Shown piece by piece: positions 26,587 through 35,852 of a DNA stretch of 64,000 nt (position 1 is its first letter; every line of letters begins with the position of its first letter). Under the pieces are notes generated by a model that was given only the letters and a program-made list of their open reading frames with translations, had not been told where the DNA came from and did not search any database. The position numbers and the translations under genes were made by a program. Origin of the DNA: Clostridia bacterium (GTDB taxonomy: Bacteria > Bacillota > Clostridia > Oscillospirales > UBA644); the NCBI GenBank assembly GCA_017427285.1, contig JAFRTE010000007.1:1-64000 (forward strand), in the 5' to 3' direction.

Positions 26587-27228
26587 TTAATCTTTTTTCC
26601 AGAGTTTAAACTTGTTTTCTGTGCCGTTGAGAATCCTTTTTATGTTTTCTCTGTGACGTAAAATAAGAATTAAAGCCATCAGACCTGTTATAATGACAAG
26701 CACCCAGCAATACGGTTTATCGTGATATATTATCCAAACGGAAATCGGCATTCCGAGTGAAGCCAAAATCGAGCCGAGCGATACCATTCTGCTGACAAAA
26801 AAGGTTATTAAAAATACAGTCAGTAAAATAAGAAACAACCTGTAGTCCAGTATCGTCATAACGGCTGCGCACGTTGTTACGCCCTTGCCGCCCTTGAACC
26901 CGAAAAAACACGGATAAATGTTTCCGAGAAGGACGCCGAAAACGCATACGGCTCCGGAAATTTCAGGTCCGATTATGCCGAGCGCCATATGATCTGCGGG
27001 GAAAATGTATTTAGCGAAAAGTCCGATCAATACACCTTTGAGGATATCAAAGACAATTACAGCTATACCCCATTTGGCTCCCATGGCTCTGGCGACGTTT
27101 GTACCGCCGGCATTGCCGCTTCCGATAGATCGAATATCTTTTTTCCCGATGTATTTAGTAACTAAAACAGATAGATTTATGCTGCCTACAAGATAACCGG
27201 CAACGAGTATAACAAGATACTGCCACAT
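26587..27228 (-). CDS. plsY: Acyl-phosphate glycerol-3-phosphate acyltransferase
   Basis: Membrane enzyme making lysophosphatidic acid from acyl phosphate and glycerol-3-phosphate, the first step of phospholipid synthesis. Conserved motifs are GSGNAGGTNVARAMG and the phosphate-binding FGFKGGKGV; five or more hydrophobic segments are visible. The 213 residues are normal. It has its own promoter at 27259-27287. Confidence 0.95.
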   Translation of the reverse strand: MWQYLVILVAGYLVGSINLSVLVTKYIGKKDIRSIGSGNAGGTNVARAMGAKWGIAVIVFDILKGVLIGLFAKYIFPADHMALGIIGPEISGAVCVFGVLLGNIYPCFFGFKGGKGVTTCAAVMTILDYRLFLILLTVFLITFFVSRMVSLGSILASLGMPISVWIIYHDKPYCWVLVIITGLMALILILRHRENIKRILNGTENKFKLWKKD

Positions 27229-27258
27229 AACAACAGATTCCTTTTTAATGATGTTTTT

Positions 27259-27287
27259 ATTTTAACATATAATGTCTTACTTGTCAA
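27259..27287 (-). promoter_or_regulatory. sigma-A promoter of plsY
   Basis: On the minus strand TTGACA and TAAAAT are separated by 17 bases, with an extended -10 TG. Divergent to the trkA promoter. Confidence 0.78.
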
Positions 27288-27310
27288 GTTTTTTCCTTTT
27301 ATTTTTTATA

Positions 27311-27339
27311 TTGACATTATTTATTATTTATGATATAAT
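27311..27339 (+). promoter_or_regulatory. Consensus sigma-A promoter of trkA-trkH
   Basis: Perfect TTGACA and TATAAT with a 17-base spacer, 24 bases before the trkA start, which implies strong basal expression. Confidence 0.85.
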
Positions 27340-27362
27340 TCATTTGATTGGAGAGATGTATT

Positions 27363-28721
27363 TTGAACATTGTTATTATCGGACAGGGAAAAGTCGGAAG
27401 CACTCTGACGGAATACCTGATTAAAGAATCTCACAATATTACGGTAATTGATATCAGCGCGAAAGCAATCGAAAACATCACAAATACGTATGATGTTATG
27501 GGGATTGTAGGAAACGGTGCAAGTTATAAAATCCAGGTTGAGGCCGGAGTAGGCAAAGCGGACCTGGTCATAGCGTCATCCCCTACGGACGAGGTTAACA
27601 TTTTGTGTTGCTTACTCGCAAAAAAAATCGGCGCAAAACATACAATTGCCAGAGTAAGAAACCCTGAGTATTCCAATCAGCTGTATTTTCTCAGAAGCGA
27701 CCTCGGTCTCAGTATGGTTGTCAATCCCGAGCTTGACGCTGCAACGGAAATGTTTAAAATTATCAGTTTCCCGTCAGCGCTGAAACTTGACGCATTCTCA
27801 CGCGGAAGAGTTGAGCTTGCCGAGATCAGAATCGATGCAGACAGTCCTCTGGACGGGCAGGTTTTATCGCAGCTGTATAAAAAATATAATTTAAAGATCC
27901 TTGTTTGCGTAGTAGAACGCGGTGAAGAGGTTGTAATCCCCGGCGGTGATTTTATACTGAAATCAGGCGATAAAATATATATTACCGCTTCTCATGCTGC
28001 CCTCTCTCAGTTTTTTAAAGCACTCAAAATTTACCAGCATAAGCTTAAAAAGGTAATGATAGTCGGAGGCGGCCGCATCGGATATTATCTTGCGGGTTTA
28101 CTTACATCTTCATCCATTGATGTAAAAATAATTGAACATGACGAAAAGCGTTGTCTTGAATTAAGCGAGCTCCTGCCGAAATGCACGGTTATTTTAGGCG
28201 ACGGCACTGACCAAACTGTTTTAAACGAAGAAGGGCTCAACGATTACGACGCAATTGTTTCGCTTACCGGAATTGATGAAGAGAATATGGTAATTTCAAT
28301 GTATGCGCAGCATTGCGGGATAAAAAAAGTAATCACGAAAATCAACAGACAGTCTTTTATGGGAATGTTGAATACAGTCGGTCTCGAATCAATTATATCG
28401 CCGAAAATCATTTCTGCAAACAGAGTTCTAGGATATACAAGAGCAATGAACAACCGCGAATCAAGCAGCTTGAAAACAATGTATAAGCTTGTTGACGGCC
28501 GTGTTGAAGCCCTTGAATTTGAAATATCAGACAATTCTGACGTTATAGGGATCCCTCTTCGAGATCTTCGCATAAAAAAAGGAATACTTATCGGATGCAT
28601 TATCCGTCGAGGTCAAATATTGTTTCCCGGCGGAAATGATACGATAGAAAAATACGACAGCGTAATAGTAATCACAAAAAACAACGGTCTTACAGAAATT
28701 ACTGATATTATTTCGAAGTAG
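27363..28721 (+). CDS. trkA: Trk potassium uptake regulatory subunit TrkA
   Basis: Cytoplasmic NAD-binding regulator of the TrkH potassium channel. Two RCK halves are present: Rossmann motifs IIGQGKVGSTLTEYL near the start and VGGGRIGYYLAGLL around residue 230, each followed by an RCK_C part. The start is a TTG at 27363 with GGAGAG seven bases upstream, giving MNIVIIGQGKVG; an earlier TTG at 27348 overlaps that site. It is followed directly by trkH. Confidence 0.94.
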   Translation: MNIVIIGQGKVGSTLTEYLIKESHNITVIDISAKAIENITNTYDVMGIVGNGASYKIQVEAGVGKADLVIASSPTDEVNILCCLLAKKIGAKHTIARVRNPEYSNQLYFLRSDLGLSMVVNPELDAATEMFKIISFPSALKLDAFSRGRVELAEIRIDADSPLDGQVLSQLYKKYNLKILVCVVERGEEVVIPGGDFILKSGDKIYITASHAALSQFFKALKIYQHKLKKVMIVGGGRIGYYLAGLLTSSSIDVKIIEHDEKRCLELSELLPKCTVILGDGTDQTVLNEEGLNDYDAIVSLTGIDEENMVISMYAQHCGIKKVITKINRQSFMGMLNTVGLESIISPKIISANRVLGYTRAMNNRESSSLKTMYKLVDGRVEALEFEISDNSDVIGIPLRDLRIKKGILIGCIIRRGQILFPGGNDTIEKYDSVIVITKNNGLTEITDIISK

Positions 28722-28723
28722 CC

Positions 28724-30160
28724 ATGAATTATCGTAATGTTTTATCTATTCTCGGAACAGTTCTTTTGGCAGAAGGTATACTTCTGTCTGTTCCCTTGTT
28801 AATAAGTTTGTTTTCAAGAGATGATTGCATACCTGCGTTTGGATTTTCCGCCCTTATTACAATTATTATAGGTCTTATTCTTTCACTTGCAATTAAAAAA
28901 ACAAGCGACCTGACGGCAAAAGACGGATTTATTATCTGCGGTCTTTCATGGATCGTATTAAGTCTTTTCGGCGCTTTGCCTTTTTTTATAAGCGGACATA
29001 TAAATTCTTATGTTGATGCTGTTTTTGAAACGGTATCCGGACTTACGACAACGGGATCATCCGTTATTTCGGATGTTGAGAGTCTCCCGAAAAGTCTGCT
29101 CTTTTGGCGTTCATTCACGCATTGGATCGGCGGTATGGGTGTTTTGGTTTTTATTCTTGCCGTATTGCCGCTATCGCAATCAAGGACTATGCATCTCATG
29201 AAAGCGGAAGTACCCGGCCCGAAAGTCGGAAAACTTGTATCGAAACTCAGATTTACCGCGCAAATACTGTATGCTATTTATATCGTTTTGACAATAATTG
29301 AAGTATTGCTGCTCCTCATAGGAGGAATGCCGTTATTTGACTCCGTTGTAAATTCCTTCGCTACGGCCGGCACGGGAGGATTTGCGATTAAAAACGCCTC
29401 AATAGCGGCATACAACAGCCCGTATTTCGACGGAGTGATTACCGTATTCATGGTACTTTTCGGTATCAACTTCAATTTGTATTATCTTATTTTGCTTGGC
29501 GATATCAAAAGCGTTTTAAAGAATCGCGAGCTTCATGTATATCTCGGTATTCTCATTCTTGCTACGGCGATTATAGCAGTTGATATTTATTCTCTTTACG
29601 GTTCCGTTTTTGAATCGATAAGATACTCGTCGTTTCAGGTCGCGTCTATTATGACAACGACCGGATTTGCAACAAGTGATTTTAACCAATGGTCAAATCT
29701 GTCTAAGACGATTCTTGTAACACTTATGTTTATTGGATCTTGCGCCGGATCGACCGGAGGCGGAATTAAAGTATCGAGAATAATGATCCTTATAAGAAAT
29801 TCCGCAAGAGAAATAAAAAGAATGATCATGCCGCGCGCTGTAATGTCCGTTAAAATTGATGGTAAACCCGTAGAAAACGACACTATTGCGGGAGCGCATT
29901 CATATCTGTGCGTTTATCTGCTTATTTTCTTTGCATCGGTTATTATTCTTTCTGTCGATCAATTTGATTTAACTACTAATTTTACATCAGTTGCAGCTTG
30001 TATCAACAATATAGGCCCCGGCTTGTCGGCTGTAGGACCGACAGGTAATTTTTCAGCTTTCAGCGATGTTTCAAAAATCGTCCTTATTTTTGATATGTTG
30101 GCAGGACGTCTTGAGATCTTTCCGATCCTGATGCTTTTCAATATATCTGCATGGAAATAA
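28724..30160 (+). CDS. trkH: Trk potassium uptake channel subunit TrkH
   Basis: Membrane subunit of the Trk/Ktr potassium transporter. The four pore-loop motifs are visible in order: VSGLTTTGSSVI, FATAGTGGFAI, IMTTTGFATSDF and NIGPGLSAVGPTGNF. Its 478 residues and two-base spacing from trkA fit a trkA-trkH operon ending in the terminator at 30180. Confidence 0.95.
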   Translation: MNYRNVLSILGTVLLAEGILLSVPLLISLFSRDDCIPAFGFSALITIIIGLILSLAIKKTSDLTAKDGFIICGLSWIVLSLFGALPFFISGHINSYVDAVFETVSGLTTTGSSVISDVESLPKSLLFWRSFTHWIGGMGVLVFILAVLPLSQSRTMHLMKAEVPGPKVGKLVSKLRFTAQILYAIYIVLTIIEVLLLLIGGMPLFDSVVNSFATAGTGGFAIKNASIAAYNSPYFDGVITVFMVLFGINFNLYYLILLGDIKSVLKNRELHVYLGILILATAIIAVDIYSLYGSVFESIRYSSFQVASIMTTTGFATSDFNQWSNLSKTILVTLMFIGSCAGSTGGGIKVSRIMILIRNSAREIKRMIMPRAVMSVKIDGKPVENDTIAGAHSYLCVYLLIFFASVIILSVDQFDLTTNFTSVAACINNIGPGLSAVGPTGNFSAFSDVSKIVLIFDMLAGRLEIFPILMLFNISAWK

Positions 30161-30179
30161 TAATAGTTTTTAAAATAAG

Positions 30180-30222
30180 TCAGACCTCTTGCTGATTTTA
30201 CAAGAGGTCTGATATTTTATTT
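30180..30222. terminator. Bidirectional rho-independent terminator
   Basis: A perfect 12-bp stem (TCAGACCTCTTG with CAAGAGGTCTGA) around a 9-base loop, with a T-rich tail on the plus side and an AT-rich one on the minus side. It lies between the convergent trkH and methyltransferase genes. Confidence 0.92.
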
Positions 30223-30864
30223 CTTAATTGACAATGTTACACCGTCGCTTATCGGAAACAAAACGGTTTTAAAATCCTGATCAGATTCAAGCATTTGCAA
30301 ATACTCATCAAGGCGCATTACGATAGTTTTATTTCTGTGTCTGTCAGGGCTGCCTTTTGCAACATACCCGTTGAATAACACGTTATCGCTTATAAATACG
30401 CCCCCGGATGAAAGGATACGTTTTATATCCGGGAAATATACGGGATACTGCCCTTTAGCGGCGTCCAAAAACACTAAATCAAATGTGTCATCCAGATTTG
30501 GAAGGATTTCTGCCGCATCTCCTTCGATCAGCTTTATCCGATGGGACTTATCGTATGCTTCAAAATTCTTCCTGGCGTCTTTTATCATCACCGGATTTCT
30601 TTCGATAGTGATAATTTCCGCGTCAGAAACAGTCTGGCTCATCAACAACGACGAAAAACCTATGCAAGTGCCTATTTCAAGTATTTTTTTCGGTTGTTTT
30701 AACGAACAGATAATTTCAAGCAAATCCCCTACTTCGGGCTCTGCAATAGGAAATCCGTTTTCACGCCATATTTTTTCTTTCTCTGCAAGCCATCCGGATC
30801 TGTCTCTGCGAATGGATTGAAGATATTCAGACACGTGGTCAAATACAATACCTGTTTTGCTCAT
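30217..30864 (-). CDS. O-methyltransferase family 3 protein (TrmR-like)
   Basis: Class I SAM-dependent methyltransferase. The SAM site ILEIGTCIGFSSLLMS, IITIERNPVM and DLVFLDAAKGQY identify the COMT-like family; the Bacillus member next to mltG (TrmR) methylates 5-hydroxyuridine in tRNA, so that role is plausible here. The start overlaps the mltG stop by four bases, a conserved neighbour arrangement. Confidence 0.85.
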   Translation of the reverse strand: MSKTGIVFDHVSEYLQSIRRDRSGWLAEKEKIWRENGFPIAEPEVGDLLEIICSLKQPKKILEIGTCIGFSSLLMSQTVSDAEIITIERNPVMIKDARKNFEAYDKSHRIKLIEGDAAEILPNLDDTFDLVFLDAAKGQYPVYFPDIKRILSSGGVFISDNVLFNGYVAKGSPDRHRNKTIVMRLDEYLQMLESDQDFKTVLFPISDGVTLSIKK

Positions 30865-31922
30865 TTTCTCAAATATGTTGCAACATTTTTTTCATGCTCT
30901 TCAAGAGTTTCGGCAAAAACATGCGCTCCCGTGCCATCGTTTCTCGAACAGAAATAATAATATGTTGTATCCTCCGGCTCTGTCGCAGCGATAATCGACC
31001 CTACGGTCGGATTCGAAACAGGTGTGGGAGGCAGTCCGTAATACATATATGTGTTGTATGGGCTGTCGATTGACAGGCTTTCGGCTGTGGATGATCCTCG
31101 ACGGTCTTCAACGGCAAGAAGATAGTTGACAGTTGCGTCACTTTGAAGCTTCATTCTGATTTTAAGTCTGTTATAAAAAACTGACGCAATAGTAGCTTTC
31201 TCGGAATCGACCTGGCTTTCCTCTTCGATAATAGACGCCATAATCATTACTTCGTAAAAATCTTTTCCGCTTTTTTCAACACGGTCAAAAATTTCTGCAG
31301 CAGTGATTTTTCTGTTAAAATTGTCTAAAAAACGTTTAACAACACTTTCCTCGGATTCATCAAGATAAAACTCGTATGTATCGGGATATAAAAAACCTTC
31401 AAGTCTGTTTTCTGTTCCTGCAGGCGGGAGATAATCATATCCGAAATCCCAACCTTTTATTACCTGCTCAAATCTGTCTTTGTTGCCGATACCGTTTTCC
31501 GTGAGAAGATCGATAATTTCGCTTACGCTTTTACCTTCTATAAACGTAATACGTACAGTCTGCCTGTAATTTTGAGTTGTTTTAAATACTTCGAATATTT
31601 CATCGTATGACATATCTTTTGACACGGTAAAAGTACCGATCTGAAGTCTGGTATCAAGCGAAGCGAAACGAGCCATCAGACGGAATACTTCTTTATATTT
31701 TATAACCCCCGCATCCTTTAAGGACTGTGCCAATTTAGAGGCGGTATCTCCTCTTTCTATCGTGATATTTATTTCTTCGGAAGAAGAATCGTCACTTCCA
31801 CGAATATCGTTCATAATATCAATGAGATATAATGCTCCTACGATTAAAGAAGCAATAAGTATAAGGCAAAAAATAAGCTTGATGATTTTTTTAATCATTC
31901 TTTTTCTTTTCTTTTTTCCCAT
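30861..31922 (-). CDS. mltG: Endolytic murein transglycosylase MltG
   Basis: Membrane-anchored lytic transglycosylase that cuts nascent glycan strands. A Lys/Arg-rich start precedes one membrane segment (about 12-33); a LysM-like part follows, then the YceG catalytic domain with the Glu in IMASIIEEESQ and SPYNTYMYYGLPPTPVSNP. The first ATG is preferred because AGGAGAG lies seven bases upstream; as a result the gene overlaps the CPBP gene by 28 bases. Confidence 0.94.
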   Translation of the reverse strand: MGKKKRKRMIKKIIKLIFCLILIASLIVGALYLIDIMNDIRGSDDSSSEEINITIERGDTASKLAQSLKDAGVIKYKEVFRLMARFASLDTRLQIGTFTVSKDMSYDEIFEVFKTTQNYRQTVRITFIEGKSVSEIIDLLTENGIGNKDRFEQVIKGWDFGYDYLPPAGTENRLEGFLYPDTYEFYLDESEESVVKRFLDNFNRKITAAEIFDRVEKSGKDFYEVMIMASIIEEESQVDSEKATIASVFYNRLKIRMKLQSDATVNYLLAVEDRRGSSTAESLSIDSPYNTYMYYGLPPTPVSNPTVGSIIAATEPEDTTYYYFCSRNDGTGAHVFAETLEEHEKNVATYLRK

Positions 31923-32707
31923 ATAAGCTCTCCTTCATTAATCAGCGGACGGTCGACTTTCAGCGCTTCTTTATACTTTTTTGCTATTGCTCCAACGGTA
32001 TTGTATAGGGCAACAAGAAACAGAAGAACAAGAAGCCATACGACGACATTGTCAAATCCGACTGTCGTAAGTCTGTTGCTGTATACAAACAGAATGTAAG
32101 ACAAAATATTATTGGCAAAATGCGCCGTCATAGAAGCGAAAATCGATCCGGTCAAATATATCATAAGTGAAAAGACCACACCGGCGAAGAGGTTGCTGAA
32201 GAAATAATAAAGCGATCCATGGACAAGAGAGAAAAACAACGATGATGTCAATATCGCCATCATTGCACTGCCGGAAGAAAGCGAAGATAAAACTGCGCCG
32301 CGGAAAAACAACTCTTCGAAAATAGCTGGAATCACAGCAACAGTGAAAACCGAAATCCAGATATTTTGTGAATCAAACTGTGAAAACGCATTAGACGGTA
32401 CGTTTACCCCAAACGATTCCAAAACGGTTATCATCAAAAGATTCAAAAGAAATCCGCCCGATATGACAAGAAAAGTCATATGAATAACGAGTTTGAATTC
32501 GGTATTCTTAATGAACTGAAATTTAAAAAATTTTCTGCGTGACATTTTCGGAGCAACAAGCTTCAATACCACGCTTCCTATAATAAACAAAGAAACGCTG
32601 AGCAGAGTATAAACAAGCTCTCTGTTTTCAAAATTAAAAAAGGAAATTGTTTTTAATACGGCGACAATAAACGTACAGATGACTGCGGTAATCAAAAATC
32701 TTCTCAT
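31895..32707 (-). CDS. CPBP family intramembrane metalloprotease
   Basis: Polytopic membrane protein (about seven segments) with the Abi/CPBP motifs EELFFRG, FFSLVHG and HFANNILSY that form the intramembrane zinc site. Family members process prenyl-type or signalling membrane proteins; the substrate here is unknown. It overlaps the upstream cyclo-ligase gene by four bases. Confidence 0.88.
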   Translation of the reverse strand: MRRFLITAVICTFIVAVLKTISFFNFENRELVYTLLSVSLFIIGSVVLKLVAPKMSRRKFFKFQFIKNTEFKLVIHMTFLVISGGFLLNLLMITVLESFGVNVPSNAFSQFDSQNIWISVFTVAVIPAIFEELFFRGAVLSSLSSGSAMMAILTSSLFFSLVHGSLYYFFSNLFAGVVFSLMIYLTGSIFASMTAHFANNILSYILFVYSNRLTTVGFDNVVVWLLVLLFLVALYNTVGAIAKKYKEALKVDRPLINEGELIWEKRKEKE

Positions 32708-33270
32708 AAACTAATATATTTCTTTTCCGTAACTATTATATCCACCGAAATGTCATATCTGCCCCTCGGTAATGATTCGGCGATAAAATCCGAATAGCAA
32801 AGGCCTATTTTGGTTCCCATAAAATCTGGTAAAAATCTGTCGTAAAAACCTTTGCCGTATCCGAGACGAAAACCTTTGACGTCATACGACATTGCGGGAA
32901 CAATTATTATATCGGATGGCAAGGGAGAATATATCTCTTTTTCATTCGCGGGAGCTTTAATATTGAAATAATCTGGAATAAGCTCGTCTTTACCGTATAC
33001 TCTGAAAAAAGACATCTTTGACTGTTCATAGCATTTCGGAAAGAAACATGCTTTGCCAAGCTTAAGAGAGCAATCGAATATTAAGTCTGTAGAAATCTCA
33101 TCTGCAGTTGATGAATAAAACAGAATCTGATTAGAAGATTTGAAGGCGCTCATATTTAAAAAGCGGTTGGCAATCTGTTCATCCAAGAATTCTTTTTCAG
33201 ATGAAGAGAGCATTTTTCTTTTATGCGAATAATACTCTCTCAATTCATTTTTGCGTGATCTAATATCCAT
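32704..33270 (-). CDS. 5-formyltetrahydrofolate cyclo-ligase
   Basis: Converts 5-formyl-THF to 5,10-methenyl-THF with ATP, returning stored folate to the one-carbon pool. It has the N-terminal basic helix (KNELREYYSHKRKMLS), IIVPAMSYDVKGFRLGYGKG and FYDRFL of the family. The 188 residues are typical. It lies one base from the DJ-1 gene. Confidence 0.92.
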   Translation of the reverse strand: MDIRSRKNELREYYSHKRKMLSSSEKEFLDEQIANRFLNMSAFKSSNQILFYSSTADEISTDLIFDCSLKLGKACFFPKCYEQSKMSFFRVYGKDELIPDYFNIKAPANEKEIYSPLPSDIIIVPAMSYDVKGFRLGYGKGFYDRFLPDFMGTKIGLCYSDFIAESLPRGRYDISVDIIVTEKKYISL

Positions 33271-33271
33271 A

Positions 33272-33808
33272 TCAGTATATTTTTTCTTTTACTTCTTCCG
33301 CAGTTTTTGAATCTTTAAGATATGAAGCAAGAGCATATCCGAAATCATATGCAGCGCCCGCACCCTTTGCGGTGATTATATTGCCGGAGCAAACAACTCT
33401 ATCGGAAGACACGTCTGCGCCGTATAGATATTTTTCAAACCCCGGATAGCAAGTAGCTTTGACTCCGTTAAGATAACCGCGTTTACCTAAAACAGACGGC
33501 GCTGCGCAAATTGCACCTATTAAAATTTTATTGTTAAATGCGGTTTTCAGTATTTCATCGGTTTTAGGATCGTTATCAAGATTCTGAGTTCCCACTCCTC
33601 CTCCGGGGAAAACGACACAATCAGCATCTGACAAATCAAGGTCTGAAAGCATCAGATCCGCAATAAATCTGATTCCGTGAGAACCTCTTACGATATTCGA
33701 ATCCGTGAAAGATACGAGCTTGCAGGAAAGGCCGCAGCGAGTTAAAATATCAAACGGGACAAGAGCTTCGGCCTCTTCAAAGCCGTCCGCCATCATAAAA
33801 TAAATCAT
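33272..33808 (-). CDS. DJ-1/PfpI family protein
   Basis: Flavodoxin-like DJ-1/ThiJ/PfpI protein. The conserved Glu is in DGFEEAEALVP and the reactive Cys in IGAICAAPSVLG at the nucleophile elbow; CYPGFEKYLYGA and CSGNIITAKGAGAAYDFGYAL match the DJ-1 group often annotated as protein deglycase. Enzymatic role uncertain; a stress or thiol role is the usual suggestion. Confidence 0.9.
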   Translation of the reverse strand: MIYFMMADGFEEAEALVPFDILTRCGLSCKLVSFTDSNIVRGSHGIRFIADLMLSDLDLSDADCVVFPGGGVGTQNLDNDPKTDEILKTAFNNKILIGAICAAPSVLGKRGYLNGVKATCYPGFEKYLYGADVSSDRVVCSGNIITAKGAGAAYDFGYALASYLKDSKTAEEVKEKIY

Positions 33809-33839
33809 ACTATTCTCGCTCCATTAATAAAGAATTGAT

Positions 33840-35837
33840 TTATCCGATAAGATCGGACAGATATTTTTCTGAGATTTCGAAAACAACAGTATCGGGAGCT
33901 TCGTTAAGAATATCTCTTAAAACGATATCTCCGTTTCTAAGGATAAAACTTGCATCAGTAAACGCTTCGGAAATAAACGGCATCATTGTAAGTGCAGCTT
34001 CGTCATGAATTACAACAATATGTTTGTTGTTTACTGCATTCTTATTCTTAGTATTTATATAGTTTTCCGTAAGATAAAGCATATTTTCATCGGTAAGCCA
34101 GTCTACAGCGCCTTCGCCGAAGAGCTTGTTTATATCGATGTAGACTGCCTGTGTTTCATCTGTATTGGACGAATTCGGATTTATCGCTGATGACGATACT
34201 ACAATATTCTGTTTTTTCTTCGTTTTAAACTGATAATCATATTCATCGTAACTGTCGCCGAATCCCATAAGCATAGCAAGGGATTTTACCTTTGAATCAA
34301 CTGTTTCGATCTCATAATTCTCTATATCGAGATTTTCAATTGACTCATCGTTGGAAGACATTTTTGTCAGGAGCATATTGGTCGAGCTGAATGCGCCTAA
34401 AGAATTCAGATAATTATCAGTTTTAAAATACACATCTCTGTCATATGACGCCGAAACAAGCATATCACGAAGTTCAACGATATTCATATCAGAATACTTC
34501 CACAGTTCATCGTAAACCTGCTGCAAACGTTCGTCCCTGGACATTCTTCTTATCGACGACGGCATCATATTCTGATATACGGAACTCTTGTAAGGCACAA
34601 TTACAACATAAAAATCAATGCCCTGAGCATTCAGTATCTTTTCGTAATTCAGGAGAGTATTTCTGATGCTTTTAAGATCATCCTTTGAAAAAGAATTCAT
34701 TCTTTTATATGTTACAAGTTCTTCAGAGCTGAAAAGCCAATTGTTTTTGCCGATAACAACTTCTTCATATCTGGAATCTGAGAAGAAGAATGTTTTCATT
34801 TCTGAATACGAAGATGAAAGCGAAGCATTGATGGGATACTGAGTCTGATACTGAATAGCAGCTTCTTCAGGATACTGTATAAATCTTGCAATGGTGAAAT
34901 CGGGCGCGGAATAATCATCGGATAAACCCGACGCAAAGAATACTCCTGTCAGAATCGGAATACAAATCACGGTTCCGAGACAAACAGCTGTAAAAATGTC
35001 TGAAAAAGACGGCTTATTCTCGGAACGGATAAAATTGATAATTGTAAGAATAAGGCATGCAATGAAAACAACAAGAGCAAAAACGGTTTTTATAATATAA
35101 TCCGCAGAGGAAGGAGATATAAATAATCCGAAAATCAGTATAAGCGCAAGAGAAAGAAGGAATAAAACGAAAAGAATAAACTCCGGAGTAGAGTACCATC
35201 CGTCCGCGCCGGTTTTTATCATTCTTATTATAAAAAGCGCTCCTGTCAGTAATACCAGAGCAATAGACATTGATATAATGGCAAGCGTGGGGCGTCCGTT
35301 TGTTACTTCAATCGGCTTGGAGTTACAGAAATATGCACCTGCCTTATTTACTTTTGTGTAAACATAACCGTCCCTGTTTGAGAAATTGCCCATTCTTGAA
35401 ACGATATCAAAAACAGAGCTGATCTTATCGTATGTTATATTGTTTTCATGGGAAAATGACTTGATCTTTATACTTCTTATCGCAAAAGCAGTACCGTTTT
35501 GAGTACCGAGCGAAAAACGCAGGTAGGATATGCTTTCTGCAGGGACTTCAAAAACTACGGACTGGAAAGAAGTCATGCCCTTGACATTAACGGTAGATTT
35601 ATGGTCTTCATCAAAACGGTTAAAGTCAAGATTATCATAGTATAGAGTAAAGGTGTCGCTGACGGTTGTTCTGACATCAAGGGTAACGGTAAAGGTCATG
35701 CCGTCGGCATCATCTCCGAGAAGAGGATTTACCGCAATAAAGAATACTAAAAGGGATAAAACGATAAAAATCGCAAAAGTAACGGCAAAGCGAATAAGTT
35801 TATTTTTGTTTATTGTTATATCAAGATTTTCAAACAT
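33840..35837 (-). CDS. AlgX/AlgJ-like membrane protein, apparently lacking catalytic residues
   Basis: A 665-residue protein encoded 15 bases after an MBOAT acyltransferase. One N-terminal membrane helix and a beta-rich extracytoplasmic part (about 40-180) are followed by a four-helix membrane block (about 185-305) and a C-terminal SGNH-like AlgX/AlgJ domain beginning VVIGKNNWLFSSEE. The usual Asp-x-His of such enzymes (Y.KTDTHWN) reads YFKTDNYLN, and the usual nucleophile motif (GDSF-like) reads IHDEAALTMMPF, so His and Ser are missing while the end (APDTVVFEISEKYL) is well kept. It is probably a non-catalytic acetylation partner (inference). Confidence 0.72.
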   Translation of the reverse strand: MFENLDITINKNKLIRFAVTFAIFIVLSLLVFFIAVNPLLGDDADGMTFTVTLDVRTTVSDTFTLYYDNLDFNRFDEDHKSTVNVKGMTSFQSVVFEVPAESISYLRFSLGTQNGTAFAIRSIKIKSFSHENNITYDKISSVFDIVSRMGNFSNRDGYVYTKVNKAGAYFCNSKPIEVTNGRPTLAIISMSIALVLLTGALFIIRMIKTGADGWYSTPEFILFVLFLLSLALILIFGLFISPSSADYIIKTVFALVVFIACLILTIINFIRSENKPSFSDIFTAVCLGTVICIPILTGVFFASGLSDDYSAPDFTIARFIQYPEEAAIQYQTQYPINASLSSSYSEMKTFFFSDSRYEEVVIGKNNWLFSSEELVTYKRMNSFSKDDLKSIRNTLLNYEKILNAQGIDFYVVIVPYKSSVYQNMMPSSIRRMSRDERLQQVYDELWKYSDMNIVELRDMLVSASYDRDVYFKTDNYLNSLGAFSSTNMLLTKMSSNDESIENLDIENYEIETVDSKVKSLAMLMGFGDSYDEYDYQFKTKKKQNIVVSSSAINPNSSNTDETQAVYIDINKLFGEGAVDWLTDENMLYLTENYINTKNKNAVNNKHIVVIHDEAALTMMPFISEAFTDASFILRNGDIVLRDILNEAPDTVVFEISEKYLSDLIG

Positions 35838-35852
35838 ATCAATCGCCCCCTT